Shown: piece by piece, positions 8,560-15,240 of the stretch | Position numbering within the stretch: the stretch's first letter is position 1 | How the letters are laid out: every line of letters begins with the position of its first letter | NCBI GenBank assembly: GCA_020849655.1 | Contig: JADLFU010000043.1 | Coordinates: 1-42,236 of the forward strand | Origin: Polyangiaceae bacterium | GTDB taxonomy: Bacteria; Myxococcota_A; Polyangia; Polyangiales; Polyangiaceae | Length of the DNA stretch: 42,236 nucleotides | Direction: 5' to 3' | The notes under the pieces: generated by a model | Databases searched by the model: none | What the model saw: only the letters and a program-made list of their open reading frames with translations | Told to the model about the DNA's origin: nothing | Made by a program: the position numbers and the translations under genes

Positions 8560-9452
8560 CCTCGCGCGCCCCGCCAGCGCTCGACGAGGGCGCGGACACG
8601 CGGCAGGCCGTCGAGCGCCTGCGCCCCGGGCCACGACAGATCTCGGCCCGCGCACGCGATCACGCGGCCGTCACGCGCCGCCGGCACGTCGAGCGCGCGG
8701 AACACCTCCGCGTCGCGCGCGTCGAACGGGTGAGGCTCGTCCGGCAGCAGGATGATCTCCGGCGCCCGCGCGACCACCTCGTCGAGCGTCACGCGCGGGT
8801 ACCTCGTGTCCCGCTGCCCCAGCTGCTCGGGCGTCTTCGGGGGCGCGCGCCCGAGGTCGGCGGCGAGCGGGTACCTGCGCCGACGATCGGCGAAGACGTT
8901 CTGCAGACCCACGAGATCGAGGAGATCCGAGAGGAACGTGTCGCCGTGGATCGTCATCAGCGGGTCCATCCAGATCGGGACGAACACCCGCAGCGGCGTC
9001 GTCGTCGCGCGCGCGGCCTCGGCCTCGCGCAGGGCGTGGTACCCCGCGCGCAGGCGCGCCTTCACGTCGGCCTGATCGCCGGTGCCGAGGATCCGGGCGA
9101 GGCGCCCGAGGTGCGCGAGCCCGTCGGCGACGCGCCGGGGGAACGACACGAACACCTTCACGCCCGCCGCGACGATCCGCTCGAGATCGCCCTTGGAGTT
9201 CTCCTCCTTGTTCGCGAGCACGAGGTCGGGCTCGAGCGCCAGCACGTCGTCGACGCGCGGATCCTTCGTGCCGCCGACGGCCAGCGCGGCGAGCCCCTCG
9301 GGGTGCACGCAGTAGTCGGTGCGGCCGACCAGGCGCTCGCCCGCGCCGAGCGCGACCACGTTGAACGTCTCGCTCGGCACGAGCGACACGATCCGCCGCG
9401 GCGCGCGGCCGAGCACGAGCTCCCGGTCGAGATCGTCGAACACCTTCAGCAT
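8556..9452 (-). CDS. Cobalamin/iron-receptor-like protein (BtuF fold) without a signal peptide
   Basis: The 298-residue protein has the helical-backbone metal receptor fold of periplasmic vitamin B12 or siderophore-binding proteins: RIVSLVPSETFNVVALGAG, RLVGRTDYCVHPEG, DDVLALEPDLVLANKEEN, then DTFLSDLLDLVGLQNVFAD and LDEVVARAPEIILLPDEPHP. ATG at 9452 is preferred because AGGTGG lies five bases upstream; GTG at 9461 falls inside that site. The N terminus (MLKVFDDLDREL) goes straight into the domain with no signal peptide or lipobox, so the protein should be cytoplasmic. No transporter genes adjoin it. It leads the operon and is coupled (GTGA) to the phosphoesterase gene. A role in cobalt or corrinoid handling is only a guess. 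Confidence 0.82.
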   Translation of the reverse strand: MLKVFDDLDRELVLGRAPRRIVSLVPSETFNVVALGAGERLVGRTDYCVHPEGLAALAVGGTKDPRVDDVLALEPDLVLANKEENSKGDLERIVAAGVKVFVSFPRRVADGLAHLGRLARILGTGDQADVKARLRAGYHALREAEAARATTTPLRVFVPIWMDPLMTIHGDTFLSDLLDLVGLQNVFADRRRRYPLAADLGRAPPKTPEQLGQRDTRYPRVTLDEVVARAPEIILLPDEPHPFDARDAEVFRALDVPAARDGRVIACAGRDLSWPGAQALDGLPRVRALVERWRGARG

Positions 9453-9498
9453 CGCGCCCACCTAGCACGGGCCCTCGCGACGCGGTCGCGCCGATCCA

Positions 9499-9528
9499 TT
9501 GCAGGCCCGACCCCGAATTTGCTAGGCT
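9499..9528 (+). promoter_or_regulatory. Candidate sigma70-type promoter for the FHA gene
   Basis: TTGCAG at 9499-9504 and TAGGCT at 9523-9528 are separated by 18 bases, with TGC immediately before the -10 box. They sit in the 100-base divergent gap. A start about seven bases later would leave a leader of roughly 18 bases before the ATG at 9553. Confidence 0.45.
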
Positions 9529-9552
9529 TTGGGGCCGGCCGTCCGGCACCCC

Positions 9553-11202
9553 ATGTGGAAGCTCACGATCGAGGATGACGAGGGCAAGCAGACCCTCCTG
9601 CCGCTCGCGCGCGACGAGTACTCCCTCGGTCGTGACGAGGGGAACACCATCCGGCTCACCGAGCGAAACATCTCGCGCAAGCACGCGACGCTCCGCAAGG
9701 CCGGGGTGCGCTGGTCGATCGAGGATCACGCGAGCTACAACGGCTCGTACATCAACGGCCAGCGCGTCGCGGGCGAGGCCGATCTCGCGAACGCCGACGT
9801 CGTGCAGATCGGCGACTACCGCTTCTTCGTCACCGACGACGCCGCCGACTCGGCGGGCGCGGCGCCGGCGGCGAGCGAGCGGTGCGACCGCATCCTGCTG
9901 CTGAGCGCGCCCGAGCCCGGACGGGAGTTCCCGCTGGTCGGCGCCGAGATCTACACGATCGGCCGCGAGGCCGACTGCGCCGTCTCGGTCAACCACCCGT
10001 CCGTCAGCCGCGTGCACGCCGAGATCCGCGCGCTCGGCGCCGGGAGGTTCGAGATGCTCGACCGCGGCAGCTCGAACGGCGTGCGGGTCAACGGCGTCGA
10101 GCTGCGGCGCGCGCTGCTCGAGGGCGGCGATCTCATCGAGCTCGGCGACGTGAAGCTGCGCTTCCTCGAGAAGGGCCAGGTCGTCCGCCTCGGCGCCGAC
10201 GTCTCGCAGCAGATCGCCGTCACCGCGGCGCGCGAGGCGTCCCTCCCGCCGGGGATGAAGAAGTCGAAGACCACCGTCTACGTCGGCGTCGGCCTGGCGG
10301 TGGTCGCGCTGCTGGGCGGCGTGGGGGTCCTCGCGTCTCGCGGCGGTGAGCCCGAGTCCGGCGGCGCCGCGGCGACCGCCGACGATCCCGGCAAGCGCGC
10401 GCTCGACCTCGCGAAGAAGGCGGTCAAGAGCGGCGACTACGACGGCGCGGTCGCCGAGCTCGCCAAGATCCCCGAGGGGAACCCCGCTCGCCACGATCCG
10501 GAGTTCGCCGAGATCCACGGGCTCTGGGCCGACGCGCTCATCAAGCGCGCGACCACCGAGGACTCCGACCCGCTCACGCGCAAGGAGCTGCTCACCAAGG
10601 TCGCGCAGAGCATGAGCGTCGACGCCGGGCGACGCAGCCGCGCCGCCGACGAGCTCGCGAAGCTGACGGCCGGCGGCACGGCGGTCGACGCGCTCCCGAC
10701 GGCGAAGGTCGACAAGCCCGCGGCGCCCGACGCCTCCGCCAAGCCCGCGACGACCGCGACGACGGCTCCAGGCGCGACCGCGGCGGCCCCCGGCACGGCC
10801 GAGCCGCCCGGCCCGACCGGCGCCGAGCCTGTCGCCGCCGCGCCGAAGAAGAAGGACGACAAGGAGAAGAAGGACGCCCCCGCCGCGACCGGCACCGCCG
10901 ATCCCACGTCCGCCGACGGCGCCGCGAAGGTGCGCAAGCAGCTCGAGGGCAAGGTCTTCAGCGGGCGCGGCACGCCCGAGGAGATCAAGATGCTGCGCGC
11001 CATCTGCCGCCACCAGGGCGACCGCGCCTGCGCCGACCGCGCCCGCGCCATGATGGATAAATTAGATCGGGCGCTCTTCAGCCCTTCGCGAGCAGGCGCA
11101 GCGCCTCGCGGACGGCGTCCGACAGCGAGAGGGCGTCGAGCTGGTCGTCGAGCTCGGCGGCGGCGCGCTCGGCCTCGGCGGGCTTGTAGCCCATCCGCGT
11201 GA
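9553..11202 (+). CDS. Double FHA-domain membrane protein
   Basis: ATG at 9553 gives MWKLTIEDDEGKQTLLPLA, the normal first strand of an FHA domain; eight residues could be added upstream. FHA domain 1 lies at about residues 1-85 (YSLGRDEGNTIRL, ISRKHATL, SYNGSYING). FHA domain 2 lies at about 115-205 (YTIGREADCAVSV, PSVSRVHAEI, SSNGVRVNG). Both keep the Gly-Arg, Ser-x-x-His and Asn-Gly residues that bind phosphothreonine. A single membrane helix follows at about 239-261 (VYVGVGLAVVALLGGVGVLA), then a helical repeat-like stretch (ALDLAKKAVKSGDYDGAVAE) and an Ala/Pro/Thr/Lys linker. It probably docks Ser/Thr-kinase-phosphorylated partners at the membrane. The last 42 residues are Arg/Ala-rich and antisense to ruvA, so the original stop was probably near 11060. 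Confidence 0.88.
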   Translation: MWKLTIEDDEGKQTLLPLARDEYSLGRDEGNTIRLTERNISRKHATLRKAGVRWSIEDHASYNGSYINGQRVAGEADLANADVVQIGDYRFFVTDDAADSAGAAPAASERCDRILLLSAPEPGREFPLVGAEIYTIGREADCAVSVNHPSVSRVHAEIRALGAGRFEMLDRGSSNGVRVNGVELRRALLEGGDLIELGDVKLRFLEKGQVVRLGADVSQQIAVTAAREASLPPGMKKSKTTVYVGVGLAVVALLGGVGVLASRGGEPESGGAAATADDPGKRALDLAKKAVKSGDYDGAVAELAKIPEGNPARHDPEFAEIHGLWADALIKRATTEDSDPLTRKELLTKVAQSMSVDAGRRSRAADELAKLTAGGTAVDALPTAKVDKPAAPDASAKPATTATTAPGATAAAPGTAEPPGPTGAEPVAAAPKKKDDKEKKDAPAATGTADPTSADGAAKVRKQLEGKVFSGRGTPEEIKMLRAICRHQGDRACADRARAMMDKLDRALFSPSRAGAAPRGRRPTARGRRAGRRARRRRARPRRACSPSA

Positions 11203-11707
11203 GCGCGGAGACGAGGAGCCCGCGCGTGTCGGGCGCGTCACCCGCGGCGGCTGGCGCGCGGGCGGCGTCGAGCAGAGGAGAGGGCCCGGCCGGGGCAGAG
11301 GGGAGCTTGTCGCGCAGCTCGAGCAGCAGCCGCTCGGCGGTCTTCTTGCCGATGCCGCTGACCGCGGTGAGCCGCGCCATCTCCTTGCGCGCGATGACGC
11401 GGGCGAGCTCGCCGCCCGGCAGCGCCGAGAGCACCGAGAGCGCGGTGCGGGGCCCGACGCCGGAGACCGAGATGACGGCGCGAAACACGTCGCGGTCGTG
11501 GCGCGTCGCGAACCCGAACAGCTCGAGCGCGTCCTCGCGGACGTTGGTGTGGATGTAGAGAGTGTGCGGGCCGGACGGCGAGCTCGCACGCAGGCGCCCC
11601 GCGGTGCCGAGCGGCGCGGCGACCTCGTAGCCGACGCCGGCGACGTCGAGCACCAGCGTGCCGTCGGCCTCCTCCTCGGCGAGGGCCCCGACGAGCCTCC
11701 CGATCAA
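11078..11707 (-). CDS. ruvA: Holliday junction branch migration protein RuvA
   Basis: RuvA tetramers bind four-way junctions and recruit the RuvB helicase. The start is TTG at 11707 (read as Met, followed by IGRLVGALAEEE), which matches the invariant MIGRL start and overlaps the upstream stop as TTGA. The 209-residue protein shows the N-terminal OB fold (residues 1-65), two helix-hairpin-helix motifs (VSGVGPRTALSVLSAL and VSGIGKKTAERLLLELRDKL), an acid-poor Pro/Ala linker, and domain III (LLVSALTRMGYKPAEAERAA). ruvB and ruvC are not in the window. The 3' end is overlapped by 125 bases by the convergent FHA frame. Confidence 0.96.
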   Translation of the reverse strand: MIGRLVGALAEEEADGTLVLDVAGVGYEVAAPLGTAGRLRASSPSGPHTLYIHTNVREDALELFGFATRHDRDVFRAVISVSGVGPRTALSVLSALPGGELARVIARKEMARLTAVSGIGKKTAERLLLELRDKLPSAPAGPSPLLDAARAPAAAGDAPDTRGLLVSALTRMGYKPAEAERAAAELDDQLDALSLSDAVREALRLLAKG

Positions 11708-12225
11708 TCGACCAGCGCGCCCTTCTCGATCCAGGCGCGGATGGCGTCGCGCGCGCCCTGCTCGAGCGCGACGTCCGCCCGAGGCATCGGCGAGAGGCAG
11801 GCCGAGCACGGGCCCTTCTTGTCGGGGCAGAGCTCGCCCGTGACCTCGGGGAGCGCGTCGCACGCGCGGCCCTTGAAGCCGTCGGCGTAGGCCTCGAGCT
11901 TCTGCATGAGGAAGCTGTCGTCGGGCTTGCCCGGCACGACGCGCATGATGCCATCGTTCGGGAACGCGCGCGCCGGGGACAGCAGCATCGCCCGGATCTG
12001 CTCGTTGGAGTAGTTGTCCTCGAAGGACATCCCCCCCGCGACCGCCTTGCCCATGTCGCTGTGGCACGGCATGAACACGCAGGAGGGCTTCAGCGTCTCC
12101 TTGCGGATCGCGGTCAGCGTCGTGCCGTACACCTTCTGGGGCGGCGTGGTCGCGCCGCCGCCGCTGTCGTCGCCGCCGCAAGCGGAGAGCGCGAGCAACC
12201 CGAGGACGGCGACCCTGCCGCTCAC
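11704..12225 (-). CDS. CX4CH lipoprotein, possible c-type cytochrome (second of a pair)
   Basis: GTG at 12225 overlaps the preceding stop (GTGA) and opens a short signal peptide ending in the lipobox LSAC (Cys16); the longer frame has no signal sequence. The mature protein of about 158 residues is exported and lipid-anchored. It carries CVFMPCH (residues 49-55), a Cys-X4-Cys-His heme-attachment-like motif, and near the end CLSPMPRADVAL followed by RDAIRAWIEKGA. That closing Met-Pro...Ile-x-x-Trp-Ile-x-x-Gly-Ala pattern is typical of planctomycete/myxobacterial cytochrome-c-like domains, with Met as sixth ligand. The alternative is a disulphide-bonded lipoprotein without heme. Its stop overlaps the ruvA start, so ruvA is probably translated from this message. 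Confidence 0.72.
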   Translation of the reverse strand: MSGRVAVLGLLALSACGGDDSGGGATTPPQKVYGTTLTAIRKETLKPSCVFMPCHSDMGKAVAGGMSFEDNYSNEQIRAMLLSPARAFPNDGIMRVVPGKPDDSFLMQKLEAYADGFKGRACDALPEVTGELCPDKKGPCSACLSPMPRADVALEQGARDAIRAWIEKGALVD

Positions 12226-12734
12226 GGCTTCGCCCCGTCCGCGATCCATTTCTCGATCGCGGCGATCTCGTTCGCGCAGAGCGCCGCGTTCGGCGGGCTC
12301 GGCATCCGGTTGCCGCAGTACGGGGGCTTCGTCTTGTCCTTCTCTGGGGGGCACGGGAACCCGGTGAAGTCTCCCTTCAGCTTCGCGAGCAGGAAGCTCT
12401 TCGACGGATCGCCGGGGACGACGCGCGTCGAGCCGTCGCCTCGGTCGGTCGCCTTCGTGAGCTCCGCGAGCACGGCCGCGTCCGGCTGCCCGGTGAGGTG
12501 GAGGGTGTTCTCGGGGGTTCGATCGACGCCGTGGCAGTTCGAGCCGCCGCAGCTCTCCGTCGACGAGAAGATGTTCGCGTTCAGGCTGGCGAGCGTCGGC
12601 TCGACCGTGGTGCAGGCGCGGCCCGTGCCGGCCGGGGTCGTGCCGCCGCTCGAGTCACCCCCGCCGCAGGCCGCGACGAGCGCGAGGAGGGAGGTGGAGG
12701 CGAGCAGGGAGGCGAGTGTGCGGGGTCTTTCCAT
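12222..12734 (-). CDS. CX4CH lipoprotein, possible c-type cytochrome (first of a pair)
   Basis: The 170-residue protein has a good lipoprotein signal ending in LVAAC (Cys23), followed by a Gly/Ser/Thr tether. CGGSNCH (residues 62-68) is a Cys-X4-Cys-His motif like that of the downstream paralogue. Spacing to RVVPGDPSKSFLLAKL and to CGNRMPSPPNAAL with EIAAIEKWIADGA is also shared. The downstream protein has RVVPGKPDDSFLMQKL at the same place, so the two arose by duplication. The likely role is periplasmic electron transfer or redox chemistry at a membrane surface; partner enzymes are not in the window. The gene is first of the three-gene set with the second lipoprotein and ruvA, and divergent from sodB. 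Confidence 0.75.
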   Translation of the reverse strand: MERPRTLASLLASTSLLALVAACGGGDSSGGTTPAGTGRACTTVEPTLASLNANIFSSTESCGGSNCHGVDRTPENTLHLTGQPDAAVLAELTKATDRGDGSTRVVPGDPSKSFLLAKLKGDFTGFPCPPEKDKTKPPYCGNRMPSPPNAALCANEIAAIEKWIADGAKP

Positions 12735-12848
12735 GGCGCGGATATTAGATCATTGCGGAACGTCAATTCGTCGCTAACGTGCGCGCCCCGCATCATTTTT
12801 TGTGCTGACGCGCGCCCCGGCGCCCACACCGAAGAGGATCCCCCCCCC
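12735..12848. promoter_or_regulatory. AT-rich divergent promoter region between the lipoprotein and sodB genes
   Basis: This 114-base gap is unusually AT-rich for the window. On the plus strand TTGCGG (12753-12758) and TAACGT (12775-12780) are 16 bases apart and could drive sodB. On the minus strand TAATAT (complement of 12742-12747) is a strong -10-like box close to the lipoprotein start. TTGACG on that strand (complement of 12761-12766) is only 13 bases away, too close to pair with it normally. A T6 run sits at 12796-12801. A C9 tract (12840-12848) separates the AAGAGGA site from the sodB ATG. Confidence 0.45.
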
Positions 12849-13430
12849 ATGGCCTTCGAGCTCCCTGCCCTCCCGTACGACAAGAACGCGCTCGCGCCCC
12901 ACCTCACCGCCGAGACGCTCGAGTTCCACCACGGCAAGCACCACAACGCGTACGTGGTGAACCTCAACAAGCTCCTCGACGGCAAGCCAGAGGCGTCGCA
13001 GTCGCTCGAGCAGATCATCCTCTCCTCCGACGGCGGCGTGTTCAACAACGCCGCCCAGATCTGGAACCACACGTTCTACTGGAGCTCGATGAAGCCGAAC
13101 GGCGGCGGCGCCCCCACGGGCGACCTCGCGGCCGCGATCGACCGCGACTTCGGGTCGCTCGACAAGCTGAAGGAGGAGCTCTCCGCCGCCGCCGCGACGC
13201 AGTTCGGCTCGGGCTGGGCGTGGCTCGTCGAGGAGGGCGGCAAGCTGAAGGTGACGAAGACCGGCAACGCCGACCTGCCGATGAAGCACGGCCAGAAGGC
13301 GCTGCTCACGATCGACGTGTGGGAGCACGCCTACTACATCGATTTCCGCAACCTGCGCCCGAAGTACATCGAGACGTACCTCAACCACCTCGTCAACTGG
13401 GACTTCGCCCTCGCGAACCTGAAGAAGTGA
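12849..13430 (+). CDS. sodB: Iron superoxide dismutase
   Basis: The enzyme converts superoxide to oxygen and peroxide in the cytoplasm. ATG at 12849 gives the canonical MAFELPALPYDKNALAPHLT start, and the protein is 193 residues, as usual. Metal ligands are visible: His27 (FHHGKHHNAYV), His74 (IWNHTFYW), Asp156 and His160 (DVWEHAYYIDF). Gln70 in AAQIWNH and FGSGWAWLV mark the iron type rather than the manganese type. The Shine-Dalgarno candidate AAGAGGA (12832-12838) is separated from the ATG by T plus nine consecutive C, an unusually long gap of ten bases. Confidence 0.97.
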   Translation: MAFELPALPYDKNALAPHLTAETLEFHHGKHHNAYVVNLNKLLDGKPEASQSLEQIILSSDGGVFNNAAQIWNHTFYWSSMKPNGGGAPTGDLAAAIDRDFGSLDKLKEELSAAAATQFGSGWAWLVEEGGKLKVTKTGNADLPMKHGQKALLTIDVWEHAYYIDFRNLRPKYIETYLNHLVNWDFALANLKK

Positions 13431-13458
13431 GCGCGGGCGCGTGTGATAAGGCGGCGAC

Positions 13459-14226
13459 ATGTCGCTGACCCTCACGCGCTCGTCGCTCGCGGCGCTGAAC
13501 CAGCGGTTCCGCGGCGCGCCCCCGCTCGACGTCCTCGGCTTCGTGCACGAGACGTTCGGCGAGCGCGCCGCGCTGTTGTCGAGCATGCAGCGCGCGGGGT
13601 GCGCGCTCGCGCACATGGCCGATCGCGCGGGCCTGCCGTTCGACGTGCTGTTCGTCGACACGGGGCTGCTCCACGCGCACACGCTCGCGACGCGTGACGC
13701 GCTCGTCGCGGCGCACCCGCGCCTGCGCGTCGTCACGCTCACGCCCGCGCAGTCGGTGGAGGCGCAGACGCGCGAGCACGGCGTGCTGTACCTGTCGAAG
13801 GCGGGGCAGGAGCGCTGCTGCGAGCTGCGCAAGAGCGCGCCGCTCCGCGCGACCCGGGGACGCTACGACGCGCTCGTCGGCGCGCTGCGCAGGAGCGAGG
13901 GCGGGCGTCGTGGTGAGGTCGAGACCTTCGATCTGGACCCCGAGCAGCAGGCGCTCCGCGTGCACCCGCTCGCCCACACGTCCGACGACGAGCTCGACGC
14001 GTACATCGCCGCGCACGACGTCGTGTCGAACCCGCTGCACGCGCTCGGGTTCCCCACGATCGGGTGCTTCCCCTGCACGACCCCGGTGCGCCCCGACGAG
14101 GACGCGCGCGCAGGCCGGTGGAGGCACCTCGCCGAGGTCACGTACTGCGGCATCAACCCGACCGACGGCGGCGGCGGCGACCCCACGATCACGCTCGACG
14201 ATCGCTACCGAGCGGCGCTGTCGTGA
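13459..14226 (+). CDS. cysH: APS/PAPS reductase family protein (assimilatory sulfate reduction)
   Basis: The family reduces adenylyl sulfate (APS) or PAPS to sulfite with thioredoxin as electron donor. The 255-residue protein has the substrate loop LLSSMQRAGC, FVDTGLLHAHTLATRDAL, and YLSKAGQERCCELRK with Cys120-Cys121, then TIGCFPCTTPV with Cys203 and Cys206. The paired Cys-Cys...Cys-x-x-Cys arrangement ligates a [4Fe-4S] cluster and marks the APS-using type. The usual C-terminal ECGLH, whose Cys forms the S-sulfo intermediate, appears here as TYCGIN (Cys230), followed by a Gly-rich tail. The Cys-Gly is kept but its neighbours differ. No other sulfur-assimilation genes adjoin it. It starts 28 bases after sodB. 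Confidence 0.88.
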   Translation: MSLTLTRSSLAALNQRFRGAPPLDVLGFVHETFGERAALLSSMQRAGCALAHMADRAGLPFDVLFVDTGLLHAHTLATRDALVAAHPRLRVVTLTPAQSVEAQTREHGVLYLSKAGQERCCELRKSAPLRATRGRYDALVGALRRSEGGRRGEVETFDLDPEQQALRVHPLAHTSDDELDAYIAAHDVVSNPLHALGFPTIGCFPCTTPVRPDEDARAGRWRHLAEVTYCGINPTDGGGGDPTITLDDRYRAALS

Positions 14227-14248
14227 GCCGCGTCGATCACCTTCACGA

Positions 14249-14277
14249 GCGCTGACCGCCAGGCGAGCCGTCAGCGC
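14249..14277. terminator. Candidate bidirectional hairpin between cysH and the nucleotidyltransferase remnant
   Basis: GCGCTGAC at 14249-14256 is the exact inverted complement of GTCAGCGC at 14270-14277. The 13-base loop can itself pair through CGCC/GGCG. It lies exactly between the convergent gene ends (stop codons at 14224-14226 and 14271-14273). There is no T run on either side, so function is inferred from position and symmetry. Confidence 0.4.
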
Positions 14278-14709
14278 GCGGCGAGGCGCTGGAGCTCGTC
14301 CACGTCGAGCAGATCCTTCGGGCGGGCCGCGGCGCGCTTGTTCGCGATCAACGCGTCGCGGCCGAGCACCCACGCGTCGACGCCCCCCACGCGCACGAGC
14401 ACGCGGGTGCGCCACTGAGCAGACCGATCCGCCGGGGCGGCAGGCCGATCTCGTAGACGCGCTCGGGGCGCTCGAGGTCGACCGAGCTGACGCCGTGGGC
14501 GGCGACCGGCGCGCCGAACGCGACGAGCGCGGCGAAGACGCGACGCGAATTGTCCTCGGTCGGGCGCACGAGGAGATCGATGTCGCCGGTCGCCCGCACC
14601 ACGCCGTGAGCCGCGAGGGCGTGCGCGCCGACGACGACGAACTCGGCCTCCTCGTGTGGAGCGCGGCCAGCATGTCGACGAAGTCGTCGTTGAGCTCAGC
14701 GGCCGCCAC
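14271..14709 (-). pseudogene. Nucleotidyltransferase-like gene broken by two frameshifts
   Basis: Reading across three frames gives one coherent protein of the AbiEii/MNT-like nucleotidyltransferase class. The start region has GTG at 14709 (AAAELNDDFVDMLAALHT). A one-base loss near 14657-14664 shifts it to EEAEFVVVGAHALAAHGVV and VRATGDIDLLVRPTEDN, which holds the GDIDLLV catalytic acidic motif. After PRRIGLL near 14414, a second break with about ten residues lost shifts it to WRTRVLVRVGGVDAWVLGRD, then ALIANKRAAARPKDLLDVDE and LQRLAAR. The intact family runs about 150-160 residues. With both breaks no single frame encodes the domain, so the gene looks inactive unless the sequence has errors. 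It overlaps the small upstream gene by 14 bases. Confidence 0.75.
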
Positions 14710-14941
14710 GCGCGCCCCGGAGGATGCGCCCGGGCATGTTCGCGCGGTCGTACTCGGGCATCGGACGACCGCTCGACGCCCACGCGTCGAGCGTCACGCG
14801 CCAGACCATCGCCACGCGAGCGGACGCGTCCTGCGCCTCGACGGAGGGAGACGCCTCGTCCCGGAGCGCCACCCTCGCGATCGGCAGCGTCGCGCGCGCG
14901 GCCGCACGCGCGCGGCGAGCGTCGTCGTCCCCGTGCGCCAT
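14696..14941 (-). CDS. Small protein paired with the nucleotidyltransferase gene
   Basis: The 81-residue frame starts at ATG 14941 with MAHGDDDARRARAAARATLP and ends VTLDAWASSGRPMPEYDRAN, MPGRILRGARGGR. The closing pattern (VWRVTLDAWASSGRPMPEYDR followed by MPGRI) is one I associate with short proteins encoded directly upstream of DUF6036/AbiEii-like nucleotidyltransferases in myxobacteria; I recall no demonstrated function. It overlaps the nucleotidyltransferase remnant by 14 bases, as a two-gene unit. No motif, signal or membrane segment is seen. It may be an antitoxin-like or accessory subunit left behind after its partner decayed, but that is inference from arrangement. Confidence 0.6.
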   Translation of the reverse strand: MAHGDDDARRARAAARATLPIARVALRDEASPSVEAQDASARVAMVWRVTLDAWASSGRPMPEYDRANMPGRILRGARGGR

Positions 14942-15240
14942 GGGCCAAGGCTATCACGCACCGCGCGCGTCACGCCCTCGGTGACGCATGGCGGCAGCAC
15001 GCCACGCGATGGCCGCCCGACGAGCGCGCGTGTACGTGGACCCGTCTCCTCTCGAAAGGATCGATCCGTGCGCCCCTGCCTTTCTCCCACCCCCAGCGCG
15101 GCCGCCCCGTCCGCGCCGTCACCCGATGGGCCGAGGCGCTCTCCCCGCGCCGCCTCACGCGTGCAGTCGTACGGCGAGCGAGCGAGACTCCCGTGGGCGG
15201 TGCGGAGCGTCGCGGCGTCTCCCACCGGGGAGGCGCGCCC
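14942..15240. other. Non-coding gap upstream of tldD
   Basis: This 299-base divergent gap holds no frame with recognisable protein features. The only clear signal is GGGGAGG at 15227-15233, a good Shine-Dalgarno seven bases before the tldD GTG. Open frames crossing it are Arg/Pro/Ala-rich by-products of GC content. Confidence 0.5.
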
